Assembly (NCBI GenBank): GCA_965214025.1
Contig: CBDCAW010000083.1
Coordinates: forward strand, 124,001-188,000
Length of the DNA stretch: 64,000 nt
Direction: 5' to 3'
Source: Granulosicoccus sp965214025
GTDB taxonomy: Bacteria; Pseudomonadota; Gammaproteobacteria; Granulosicoccales; Granulosicoccaceae
Shown here: one piece after another, positions 1 through 8,021 of the stretch
Layout: each line of letters opens with the position of its first letter
Numbering within the stretch: the stretch's first letter is position 1
Position numbers and translations under genes: made by a program
Notes under the pieces: model-generated
Told to the model about the DNA's origin: nothing
What the model saw: only the letters and a program-made list of their open reading frames with translations
Databases searched by the model: none

Positions 1-879
1 TCACGCTGCCACGCTTCATCGATTCCACCATGTCGGTGGTGATCAGTTCCGGCGCCGGCTTGCCCGGAATCAGCGCGGTGGTGACGATGATGTCGACCTC
101 CTTGGCCTGTTCGCGGAACAACGCCATCTCGGCATCGATGAAGGGCCTGGCTCATCTGCTTGGCGTAACCGCCATCACCCGAGCCGTCCTCGTCTTCGTC
201 CTCTTCCTCATAGTCGAGCTCGAGGAAATCGGCCCCCATGCTCTCCACCTGTTCCTTCACTTCCGGCCGCGTGTCGAAGGCACGCACCACGGCCCCCATG
301 CCACGTGCCGCTCCGATGGCGGCCAACCCGGCAACCCCCGCGCCGATGACCATGACCTTGGCCGGCGGCACCTTGCCGGCGGCCGTGACCTGACCGGTGA
401 AGAAACGACCGAACCTGATTGGCAGCCTCCACGATGGCCCGGTAGCCGCCGATGTTGGCCATCGAGCTCAGGGCATCGAGCTTCTGGGCGCGTGAGATTC
501 TCGGTACCGAATCCATGGCGAGCACGGTGACCTTGCGCTCGGCAAGGCTGTTCATCAGCTCTTCGTTCTGGGCCGGCCAGATGAAACTGAGCAGTATGGT
601 GTTCTCGCGCAGCAGCGCCACCTCGTCACCGAGCTCCGACTGCTGCGCGGGCGCCCTGACCTTCATGATCAGATCACAGGCGTCATACACCGCCGCGGCA
701 TCATCGAGCACCTCGACACCGGCTTCGCGGTACGCCTCGTCGGTATGGTCCGCCGCACTGCCCGCGCCGGTCTCGATGCTCAGCGTGTGGCCAAGCTTCT
801 GTATCTGAGCCGCCGTATCAGGCGTCAGCGCAACGCGCTTCTCGCCCTTGTGCGTCTCTTTGGGAATTCCGATATGCAC
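1..879 (-). CDS. pntA: NAD(P) transhydrogenase subunit alpha, partial, two frameshifts
   Basis: Alpha subunit (NAD-binding part) of the proton-translocating transhydrogenase, which passes hydride between NADH and NADP+ at the inner membrane. The start is GTG at 879, giving MHIGIPKETHKGEKRVA, the usual N-terminus of the alanine dehydrogenase/PNT family, with a GAGG ribosome site 8 bases upstream. The frame breaks at plus positions 414-415 (one extra C beside a C) and again at 143-145 (GGG where GG is expected). Restoring each gives a continuous family match: FGRFFTGQVTAAGKVPPAK, then the GAGVAGLAAIGAARGMGAVV nucleotide-binding loop, the acidic EEEDEDEDGSGDGGYAKQMS segment and ALIPGKPAPELIT. 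The gene leaves the window at position 1, so the C-terminus and pntB are not visible. It lies 73 bases downstream of bchP and has its own promoter. The two indels look like sequence errors, but a pseudogene is not excluded. Confidence 0.88.
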
Positions 880-908
880 GCCAGATCCCTCGGGTTGTAT
901 TGTTATCG

Positions 909-937
909 ATTATACGGTAGAACTTGAGCACGGTGAA
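909..937 (-). promoter_or_regulatory. Candidate sigma-70 promoter of pntA
   Basis: Read on the minus strand there is a perfect TATAAT (plus 909-914), a 17-base spacer and TTCACC (plus 932-937) as a weak -35 box. It lies about 30 bases upstream of the pntA GTG and suggests that pntA is transcribed independently of bchP. Prediction from motif and position only. Confidence 0.45.
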
Positions 938-952
938 ACTGGCAAGCCAGGG

Positions 953-2270
953 TCAACGTGATTTCGAATCGGCGCGAACCGCTCGGTCCGACATCGATTG
1001 CGTCGATGGGGATCGTCCCGAAGGGGATCGTCCCGATGGAGCCGATCGACCCGTCCGGCCGGCTTCGGGCCGGACGATACCGAGCAGGTGCGCCGTATCC
1101 TTGAAGAACACACGCACGTGGGCCATCGGGTCGCGACCCACGAGTTTCTTGTTCAGATAGGCCTCCCAGGTCAGCCGCTGAATGTCGGGATCGTCGCACA
1201 GGCTGACGAACCGTTCGCGGCGCTTGTCGCTCGAGTACCAGAACCTCTGCATGATGCCGAGCACGAAGAATACCTTGCCGTGGGCCTTGAGAAATCGCTT
1301 GCGGGCCTGCTTCAACCTGGCGGGCTTACCGGCATCGATGGCTTCCATCACCGTTTGCGCGACGATTCGTCCGCAAGCCATGGCATAGAAGATTCCTTCA
1401 CCGGAGGCCGGCGCGACGACGCCCGCCGCATCACCTGCGAGAATCACATGCTTGCCGTCATCCCAGCGCCGCAATGGCTTCATCGGAATCGGTGCACCTT
1501 CGGTACGCACGGTAACCGCCGAGTCGAGCCCGGTGCGGCGGCGCAGCTCGTTCACCGCTTCACGCATGCCGAACCCCTGCTGAGCCGTACCGGTACCGAC
1601 ACTGACGGTCTTGCCGTGCGGAAACACCCAGCTGTAGAAGTCCGGCGACAGCGAGCCGTCATAGACCACGTCACAGCGGGTGGCATCGGCATCTGCCAAC
1701 CCCGTTTCGGCTACCGGAGATTCGATGATCTCGTGATACGCGAGCACGACCTTGAGCTTGCTGGTCTTCGGCATCGCCGCCCGGCCAACGGCGGAACGCG
1801 CACCGTCGGCACCGATCACGTAACGGGCGCGAAGCGCGCGCTTTTCACTGGTGCCTCGCTTGTCACCGACGCGGACATTGACGATCACGTGGGGTACCGT
1901 CGGAGGCACCCAGGTCGACGAAGGTGCCGTCGAGCCGATCGGCACCCTTGTCGACCGCTCGCCGGCGCAACCATTCATCGAAGGTGCCGCGATCCACCAT
2001 GCCGACGAAACCCTCGTCGATCGGCATGTCCACGGCATGGGCGGTGGGCGAGACCATGCGTGCCGAACTCACCTCAGCATCCAGCACGTCACGCGGCACA
2101 TCGAAGTCCTTCAGCAACTGCGGCGGCACCGCACCGCCGCACGGCTTGATGCGACCACGCCGATCCACCAACAGCACCGACCGACCGGCTTCCGCCATCT
2201 CGGTGGCAGCGGTCGCACCGGCCGGGCCACCTCCGATCACGATCACGTCGTATGTCGTATCCTGATTCAT
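953..2270 (-). CDS. bchP: Geranylgeranyl diphosphate/bacteriochlorophyll reductase BchP, frameshifted
   Basis: Flavoprotein that reduces the geranylgeranyl tail of bacteriochlorophyll to phytyl. The N-terminal part (2270 to about 1892) has the Rossmann motif VIVIGGGPAGATAATEMAEAG and KPCGGAVPP. The rest, in another frame, has RYVIGADGARSAVGR, the FAD motif VILAGDAAGVVAPASGEGI and KVFFVLGIMQRFWY. The two parts join if one C is removed from the CCCC run at plus 1891-1894, so the gene is probably intact with a one-base sequence error. The corrected protein is about 438 residues, some 40 longer than usual: after HLLGIV it has an Arg/Ser-rich tail partly encoded by a 15-base tandem repeat. Its ATG overlaps the stop of the upstream transporter by four bases, so the two genes are probably translationally coupled in a bchG-transporter-bchP order. 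Confidence 0.93.
1008..1076. repeat. 15-bp tandem repeat and 9-bp hairpin in the bchP 3' end
   Basis: GGGGATCGTCCCG occurs at 1008-1020 and again at 1023-1035, a 15-base period that encodes repeated GRSPS in the BchP tail. Next to it CGTCCGGCC (1052-1060) and GGCCGGACG (1068-1076) form a perfect 9-bp stem with a 7-base loop, just after the point where the family's conserved sequence ends. This could be a former terminator now read through, or simple repeat expansion. Confidence 0.6.
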
Positions 2271-3709
2271 CGATTGACCTCCAGGGCCATCCGGCCGGGT
2301 GAAAAGCTGCCCTGGCGTTCAGGGCTGGCAGGTTGGTAGACACGTAAGGCAAGGCGGGCGGCGCCCAGGAACAGCACGCCCTGCAGCACGAAGACGATGG
2401 CGTAGGCGATCCGCGGGCTGCTCGTCAGCCACTGACTGACATCGACCGCAAAGGTGGCGAAGACACCGCCGAGACCAAAGGCAATGGCCTGAGCCGCCCC
2501 CCAGAGACCCATGCGTACGCCTTCGCGTTGACGGTTGCCACGACCGACGAGGTCCATCATGGAGCCGATGGCAGCGACGGCGAAGGCACCGTTCGCCATG
2601 CCGAGCGCGAATACCGCGATACGTAGCGGGAATACCGCGCTGAAGAATCCACCGACCGACAGCACCACGAGCGCCACCGCCGATGCCAGGCAACCACCGA
2701 TGGTCCATGAGCGCAACGAGCCCAGCCGCTTGCCGCCGATGACACTGCAACCGAAGGCCACGCACAACATGCCAAGCAGTACCCCACCGTGCTGTGCCCC
2801 CGAAAGCTGGGTGGATTCGCCGGGTGTCATACCGAACACCGCACCTGCAAAGGGCTCGAGGATGAGATCCTGTGCGCTGTAGGCAAGCATGGAAACGAAG
2901 ACGAAGATGCTGAAGCGGCGCGAATCCGGCTCTTCCCAGACTTCCCGCAGTGCGAGCCGAAACGGCGTTGCCTCGACAGGTTCCGCGGTAACCGCGTGCC
3001 GGCTCTCGCGCAAGCCCCCTTCCCGGTGCCTGGCGGTCACGACCCTGGGCTCGATACCCGAGACGGCGAACAGCGTTATCGTCAAGGCGATCAGCGACAC
3101 CGTTGCGGTCACAGCGATCAGGCGTTCGAAGGAAAACGGATCGAGGTAGGCTCCGGCGACGATGGCCGTGACGATGAAACCCGCGATCATCATGACCCAC
3201 ACGGTGGTCGCCGCCGCGCCGCGATACCGCGGCGTGACCCGTTGTGCGAGCAACACGAGCAACGAGGTGCCCGATGCCCCGACGCCGATGCCCACCAGCA
3301 CGAAGGCGACGATGGCGAGCAGAGTGCCGCCGAGCGTGTGATTCGCCAGCACGGCGGTGGCCACCGCGGCCAGCACACCGCCGATGCCGAGCACCAGCAT
3401 GCCGCCGATGATCCAGGGGGTACGCCGGCCACCCTGGTCGGAACCGTGACCGAGCCGCGGCCGGGTGATCTGAACGGCGTAATGCAAGCCTACCAACAGC
3501 CCGGGTAACAGGGCCGGCAGTGAGAGTTCCACCACCATGACGCGATTGATGGTGGATGTGGTGAGCACCACGATCGCACCCAGCGACGTCTGCACCAGCC
3601 CGAGTCGGATCACGCCGAACCATCCGATACCTTTTACAGCCCCGTCACGAGCCCGTTCGAATGGCTCTCCCGCTGCTTCTCGCACTACCTCGTCGGCTAC
3701 ACCTGTCAT
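2267..3709 (-). CDS. BCD-family MFS transporter (PucC/LhaA-like, the orf428/bch2 type)
   Basis: Polytopic inner-membrane protein of the bacteriochlorophyll delivery (BCD) branch of the major facilitator superfamily, thought to help supply pigment to antenna complexes. The segments IRLGLVQTSLGAIVVLTTSTINR, RVMVVELSLPALLPGLLVGLHY and a repeated Gly-rich helix pattern fit about twelve membrane spans over 480 residues. Its place between bchG and bchP is the position of orf428 in Rhodobacter clusters. The open frame extends upstream to 3829 and would overlap bchG; I chose ATG at 3709 (MTGVADEV) because the family similarity begins after it and the longer start lies inside bchG. The stop overlaps the bchP ATG. 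It is a paralogue of the lhaA gene at 16418 in the same window. Confidence 0.88.
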   Translation of the reverse strand: MTGVADEVVREAAGEPFERARDGAVKGIGWFGVIRLGLVQTSLGAIVVLTTSTINRVMVVELSLPALLPGLLVGLHYAVQITRPRLGHGSDQGGRRTPWIIGGMLVLGIGGVLAAVATAVLANHTLGGTLLAIVAFVLVGIGVGASGTSLLVLLAQRVTPRYRGAAATTVWVMMIAGFIVTAIVAGAYLDPFSFERLIAVTATVSLIALTITLFAVSGIEPRVVTARHREGGLRESRHAVTAEPVEATPFRLALREVWEEPDSRRFSIFVFVSMLAYSAQDLILEPFAGAVFGMTPGESTQLSGAQHGGVLLGMLCVAFGCSVIGGKRLGSLRSWTIGGCLASAVALVVLSVGGFFSAVFPLRIAVFALGMANGAFAVAAIGSMMDLVGRGNRQREGVRMGLWGAAQAIAFGLGGVFATFAVDVSQWLTSSPRIAYAIVFVLQGVLFLGAARLALRVYQPASPERQGSFSPGRMALEVNR

Positions 3710-3788
3710 GGCCTGCTCACTCGTTCCAGTCTTCTTGTCGTCGGCGCAAATGGTCGCCGGCGCACAGGATGGTTGGCCGTACAGAGGC

Positions 3789-4685
3789 TCAACGCAGTGC
3801 AAGGGCGCTGACCAGCATGCCCAGCACATAGAGACTCACACCGCTGGCGTTGTACCATGGAGCCAATCCGCGCGGATCAGTGAGCAGCCGACGCATCAGC
3901 ACTAACTGCACCAGCACGAAAAGACCGACGACGACGGCATGCCAAGGTAGCTGCCAGTACCACAGGCAAGCGACGACGCCCAGCTGCGATACCGTCATGA
4001 TAATACAAGCCAGGTACGCCGCTCGCTCGGCACCGAGTTGCACCGGTAGCGATCTCAGATTCATCTCCGTATCGCCGGCGATCGACTTGAAGTCGTTCAG
4101 GGTCATGATGCCGTGCGCACCCAGGCTGTACAGCGCTGCCACGGCCAGAATCTGGCCATTCGGCAAGGCACCTCCTGCCAGGATCGCCGCACCGGTAATC
4201 CAGGGCAGGCCTTCGTAACAAGCTCCGCACGCGGCATTGCCCCACCAACCGTTCGCTTTGAGTCTCAGCGGTGGTGCACTGTACACCCAGGCCAGTACCA
4301 GGCCGATGATCGCCGCCACGAGCACCACCGGCCCCAGCAGCGAGGCCACGATCAGTGAAAGCGATGTCCAGATCAAGCCGATGTACAGACCCCAGCTTCC
4401 CGGAATACGCCCGCTGGGTATCGGCCGATCGGGCTCATTGATCGCATCGACATGCCGGTCGTACCAGTCGTTGACAGCCTGGCTGGTCGCGCAGACGAGC
4501 GGCCCGGTCAGCAGCACGCCGAGGAACACGGCCAGCCAGTGCCCGCTGAAAGCCTGGCCCGTCGAGACGGTGCCGCAGAGAAAAGCCCACATGGGTGGAA
4601 ACCACGTGATGGGCTTGAGCAGTTCGAGTACGGCCGTCGGTGACGGCAGAGAGTCGCGCGAGAAGCTGATGGATCCGGTTGGCAT
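3789..4685 (-). CDS. bchG: Bacteriochlorophyll synthase BchG
   Basis: Membrane prenyltransferase of the UbiA superfamily that attaches the geranylgeranyl or phytyl tail to bacteriochlorophyllide a. The 298-residue protein has the family's polar signature NDWYDRHVDAINEPDRPIPSG and the second Asp motif GIMTLNDFKSIAGD, with about eight hydrophobic helices. Length and motifs are standard. The ATG at 4685 lies immediately beside a PpsR operator (4689-4706) and a second palindrome, so the gene has its own repressible promoter although ppsR is just upstream on the same strand. A 79-base gap separates it from the following transporter start. Confidence 0.97.
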   Translation of the reverse strand: MPTGSISFSRDSLPSPTAVLELLKPITWFPPMWAFLCGTVSTGQAFSGHWLAVFLGVLLTGPLVCATSQAVNDWYDRHVDAINEPDRPIPSGRIPGSWGLYIGLIWTSLSLIVASLLGPVVLVAAIIGLVLAWVYSAPPLRLKANGWWGNAACGACYEGLPWITGAAILAGGALPNGQILAVAALYSLGAHGIMTLNDFKSIAGDTEMNLRSLPVQLGAERAAYLACIIMTVSQLGVVACLWYWQLPWHAVVVGLFVLVQLVLMRRLLTDPRGLAPWYNASGVSLYVLGMLVSALALR

Positions 4686-4688
4686 GGG

Positions 4689-4706
4689 TGTAAACTATAA
4701 TTGACA
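4689..4706. promoter_or_regulatory. PpsR/CrtJ operator upstream of bchG
   Basis: Exact TGT-N12-ACA: TGT at 4689-4691, twelve bases, ACA at 4704-4706. This is the known binding motif of PpsR/CrtJ, whose gene is the neighbour. It ends three bases from the bchG start codon and overlaps the candidate -10 region (TATAGT on the minus strand), so binding would block initiation. Confidence 0.75.
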
Positions 4707-4720
4707 CCCGCCGGTGTCAA
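4701..4720. promoter_or_regulatory. Perfect palindrome overlapping the bchG operator and promoter -35
   Basis: TTGACACC-CGCC-GGTGTCAA is a perfect 8-base inverted repeat. On the minus strand its first six bases are a consensus TTGACA -35 box for bchG (plus 4715-4720), with possible -10 hexamers 15 to 17 bases on. It shares the GTGTCA/TGACAC half-sites of PpsR operators but with a spacing shorter than N12, and overlaps the 4689-4706 operator by six bases. Confidence 0.55.
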
Positions 4721-4736
4721 GAAGATTCACGCCTAT

Positions 4737-6206
4737 TCAAACCCCGGAAGGCGGACGGTGGTTCGATGCCGCGCGATCACGCGAAGGCCTGGCACGGCTT
4801 GTCTCGTCATCGTCGTCGTCCATGGAATACCGTCGCAACTTGACATACAGGCTCTGCCGGCTCAACCCAAGCATTTCAGCGGCAGAAGCACGGTTGTTAC
4901 CGGTCAGTTTCAGTGCAGCCTGTATGCAGAGCTGTTCGATCAATTCGGTGGACTCTCGAACCAGTTCCTTCAGCGGCACTCGACCGACCAGTTGCGTGAG
5001 CTGATCCAGCGAGCGTGGTGCAAGTGTCGTGACCGCATCGTTGGCGGCTACACGGCGGCTGATGTTGCGGATCGAAAACCCGATGCACTCGCCTTCTTCG
5101 GTCTCGACCATCGAGGCTGACACTTCCACATCCGTGATCGAACCGAACTCGCCGCGCACCTGTGTGCTGTAAAGACGTAGGGAGCCATGCTCACGCAGGC
5201 TCGACATGATCACCTGGTAATCAATACCGCCCTGCCCTAGCCAGTTGGCGATCGGTTTACGGCGCATCTGGTCTTGCCTGGCAATTTGCACCAGATCCAG
5301 GAATTCCGTATTCGCCAGCAGGATATCCCCGCCATCGTCAGTGATGACCAGTGCATCCGGCACGCTTTCCACCAGCGTCATCAGGCGCTTCACCTTCTTG
5401 GGCGATGGCTCGGCGCTCAGCTTGACCTCACCGTGGCGCAGGCGCATCAGCAGATACGACTGCTGGTCATCCTTGAAAAGGGACAGATTTGCCTGTACCG
5501 GCTCAGTGCCGACGCCGCTGTTCAGTGTAATCTGCAGGCTTTGGCCATTCATCCGTACAGCGCCCACCGCATCCTCGAGAGTCTGCCGGTCGTCGACATC
5601 GAACCAGCGCAACAGGCCGCTGTTGATCAGGCGCCGATCAGTCACACCCAGCAACTCGCAAGCCGCCGGGTTGACCTCGGTCACTCGATTGTTGCTCAGG
5701 TCGACTACCAGGATCGCCTCGCGCGAGCTGTGCAGCAGCATGCGATACCGGGTTTCGAAGAGCCGTAGCCGAGCGTAGTCGCGATCCATCGACTGCTGCA
5801 CGTTCACCAGCCGCTGCTGCACACGCGCCAGGGAGCTGAGATCCTTGCCGAGCGCGACCCGATCGCCTTCATCGTTGAGCAGCACGCTACGATAGACCAC
5901 CGGTAGGTCGTTGCCGTCGCCACCGAGATGGTTCACCTGCCGTTGCCTGGACTGTGCCGGGTTCTCATCCGCGAGCATGTCGACCACTTTCTGCTGACTC
6001 TCCAGCGTGACCGTATCCTGCCAGCTGAGGCCGATCCAGTCGCGCCCGAGTTCGGGAGAGATCGTGGTCGAACTCACACTTACGTCGCGGATGATGCCCT
6101 GGGCATCGATGATCAACGCGATATCCGTGGACGCACCGATCAGCTCGGCGGCGGTATGGCCGGAGATCGCATCGAGTGTGGTGGCCAGTGCGGCTAGTGA
6201 ACTCAT
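4737..6206 (-). CDS. ppsR: Transcriptional regulator PpsR (CrtJ)
   Basis: Redox- and light-responsive repressor of photosynthesis genes. The 489-residue protein has an N-terminal PAS-like domain (from about residue 15), a helical Q-linker with an FETRYRMLLHSSREAILVVD PAS domain around residues 150-260, a further PAS domain (LVESVPDALVITDDGGDILL) around 280-400 and a C-terminal Fis-type helix-turn-helix NRASAAEMLGLSRQSLYVK. Cysteines are visible in NPAACELLG, GECIGFS and, just before the HTH, in QLCIQAA; which if any is the redox switch is not known here. The start MSSLAALATTL at 6206 lies four bases after the aerR stop, so the two form an operon. The frame remains open to 6572 but only antisense to or within aerR. 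Six exact TGT-N12-ACA sites in the window are its likely targets. Confidence 0.95.
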   Translation of the reverse strand: MSSLAALATTLDAISGHTAAELIGASTDIALIIDAQGIIRDVSVSSTTISPELGRDWIGLSWQDTVTLESQQKVVDMLADENPAQSRQRQVNHLGGDGNDLPVVYRSVLLNDEGDRVALGKDLSSLARVQQRLVNVQQSMDRDYARLRLFETRYRMLLHSSREAILVVDLSNNRVTEVNPAACELLGVTDRRLINSGLLRWFDVDDRQTLEDAVGAVRMNGQSLQITLNSGVGTEPVQANLSLFKDDQQSYLLMRLRHGEVKLSAEPSPKKVKRLMTLVESVPDALVITDDGGDILLANTEFLDLVQIARQDQMRRKPIANWLGQGGIDYQVIMSSLREHGSLRLYSTQVRGEFGSITDVEVSASMVETEEGECIGFSIRNISRRVAANDAVTTLAPRSLDQLTQLVGRVPLKELVRESTELIEQLCIQAALKLTGNNRASAAEMLGLSRQSLYVKLRRYSMDDDDDETSRARPSRDRAASNHRPPSGV

Positions 6207-6210
6207 CGGG

Positions 6211-7125
6211 TCACGCAGTTTCAGAACGCAGTCGAAGGGCGGCCCGAGTGTCGAGAATCGCCTTGTGCCCGTCGGTGGCAAGCAGATCTGCGCCGACATG
6301 CTTGACCATGCGCGGGTGGCGCAGGAAGAAGTTGCCACCGACCACGATGAGGATGTCCTGATTGCAGGAGATACGCCGTGCCTGACCGATGAGCCGGTCG
6401 AGAGCTTCGAGATTCTGATCGCTGTGCAGGGATAGCCCGAGCGCCGAATAGTGCGTTCCACGCAGTCGATCGACGATGAACCCCGCATCCAGGCCACACA
6501 GGTTACTGACCTGCCAGCCGTAACGGCGGAAGAAGTCAGCCGCCATGGCAACCCCGAAGGTGTGTTGATCACCGGGCGTGGAGGTCAACAGGATAGAGTA
6601 GCTTTCAGGAGTGGAAGCGCGATGAAAACCCACGGATTCGCAATCGCACAATAACCGGTGCAGACAACAGAGCCCGAGGCTGACATCGGCGAAACTCGCC
6701 TCGTCCGTGTTCCAGCGCTCACCCAGCGCACGTGCCGCCGGGGCAACCAGATGCAGATAGATGCTCTCCAGGCTGACGCCGCGCCCGAGCAGGTCGGCGA
6801 CCTCTGCATTCACCGCTTCGGAATCCTGTTCGATACACCAGTCTGCCAGTGTGCGAATGTTGGCAGACGATGCCCACGGCCCTGTCGGCAGCTCGGAGCA
6901 ACCCCCTTCGATTGCCGGGCTCACCGGTTCCCTGAACGGGTGCGACACCAGTAGCCGCGGAATGAGTTCGTCTTCCAGTGTTCGCAACAGGCTCTCCACT
7001 GGCACTTCGACATGCTGCCAGTCATCCAGTCTCGTCGGTTTCTCACCCGAGGGCTTGTCATCCGCGTCGGAATCGGCGACTACGTCTTCGCTCAACGCGT
7101 GTTGGTGCTCAAGGGGTTCTTTCAT
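6211..7125 (-). CDS. aerR: B12-binding antirepressor AerR (PpaA)
   Basis: Cobalamin-binding photoreceptor that antagonises PpsR. The protein (304 residues from ATG 7125) has an N-terminal helical region, a middle B12-binding cap (LVAPAARALGERWNTDEASFADVSLGL) and a C-terminal B12-binding Rossmann-like domain with GDQHTFGVAMAADFFRRYGW. The His in GDQH corresponds to the position that ligates cobalt in the family. It ends in VVGGNFFLRHP and VGADLLATDG. The frame stays open to an upstream ATG at 7236, giving a 341-residue form; R. capsulatus AerR is known to exist in long and short forms, so both starts deserve attention. It is followed by ppsR after four bases. Its promoter region is shared with the divergent bchF and contains a PpsR operator. 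Confidence 0.93.
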   Translation of the reverse strand: MKEPLEHQHALSEDVVADSDADDKPSGEKPTRLDDWQHVEVPVESLLRTLEDELIPRLLVSHPFREPVSPAIEGGCSELPTGPWASSANIRTLADWCIEQDSEAVNAEVADLLGRGVSLESIYLHLVAPAARALGERWNTDEASFADVSLGLCCLHRLLCDCESVGFHRASTPESYSILLTSTPGDQHTFGVAMAADFFRRYGWQVSNLCGLDAGFIVDRLRGTHYSALGLSLHSDQNLEALDRLIGQARRISCNQDILIVVGGNFFLRHPRMVKHVGADLLATDGHKAILDTRAALRLRSETA

Positions 7126-7333
7126 GGTCGATGCCCACCCGCCGGTATTCCCAGAACGTGAACTAAACACCAATTCAACCGAATTCGCAAATCTGTCATT
7201 CCCTGCCGGCACATCTGCGATCGGGCAGAAGATCATCGGTTCCAGCAGCAGACATCGACGCTACAATTTTGAACCGGTTACTAACCTTGACAAACATCAT
7301 ACACCGATGAACCTCTCCGGTGACAAGGGCGAG

Positions 7334-7374
7334 TGTCATTTTTAGTTGACACTCTCAAAACAGCTCCATAAACT
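7334..7374 (+). promoter_or_regulatory. bchF promoter with PpsR operator (aerR/bchF intergenic)
   Basis: An exact TGT-N12-ACA operator lies at 7334-7351. Its right half is part of a consensus -35 TTGACA (7346-7351), followed after 17 bases by TAAACT (7369-7374). bchF starts at 7410. The operator sits between divergent aerR and bchF, so it may also control aerR; no convincing -10 for aerR was seen. Confidence 0.72.
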
Positions 7375-7409
7375 GGCTCCAGACCTTCATTAGACTGATC
7401 TGGAAGTCC

Positions 7410-8021
7410 ATGCCAGCCACCGATTTCTCCGTCCCACAGCACCTCCTCCGGAAGCCCCCGGAGAAGCCTTCGGGGCAGTCAGCCGCAAAGTCCCTGTATA
7501 CACCCGAACAGCGCGCTCGCCGCGATGGCACTCGCTGGACCCTCGTGCAGGGAATACTCGCGCCGGTGCAGTTCGTTGCATTCCTGGTCAGTGCCTGGCT
7601 TGTCTTGCGCTACCTGCAGACGGGCGAAGGCGCAGTGGCGGCAACGGTCTCCGTGTTGATCAAGACGGCGCTGCTCTACACGATCATGGTGACCGGCTGC
7701 ATATGGGAGCGTGTGGTGTTCGGTCAATATCTCTTCGCGCCGGCGTTCTTCTGGGAAGATGCGGTCAGCATGGTGGTGATCGCCCTGCACACGATGTACC
7801 TGGTGCTGTTCCTGACCGGGCTCGGCTCGCTCGAATTGCAATTCAAGGTTGCCCTGGCCGCCTACCTGCTGTACGCGATCAACGCGGCACAATTCATCTG
7901 GAAATTACGGCAGGCGCGCCTCGCCGGCAACGTGCACACCACGGAATCGGCGCACGGGGCGATCGAAGCGCCGGCCACCGAGCGGGTCGCCACCGATCCG
8001 ATGGTGGAATCCGCCGCATGA
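7410..8021 (+). CDS. bchF: 3-vinyl bacteriochlorophyllide hydratase BchF
   Basis: Adds water to the 3-vinyl group of (bacterio)chlorophyllide, giving the 3-hydroxyethyl group later oxidised by BchC. The 203-residue membrane protein has the family segments YTPEQRARRDGTRWTLVQGI, LAPVQFVAFLVSAWLVLRYL and CIWERVVFGQYLFAPAFFWE, with four hydrophobic helices, and a variable hydrophilic C-terminus. It is the first gene of a plus-strand run bchF-N-B-H-L-M-lhaA. Its TGA overlaps the bchN ATG (ATGA). It is driven by a promoter carrying a PpsR operator. Confidence 0.96.
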   Translation: MPATDFSVPQHLLRKPPEKPSGQSAAKSLYTPEQRARRDGTRWTLVQGILAPVQFVAFLVSAWLVLRYLQTGEGAVAATVSVLIKTALLYTIMVTGCIWERVVFGQYLFAPAFFWEDAVSMVVIALHTMYLVLFLTGLGSLELQFKVALAAYLLYAINAAQFIWKLRQARLAGNVHTTESAHGAIEAPATERVATDPMVESAA

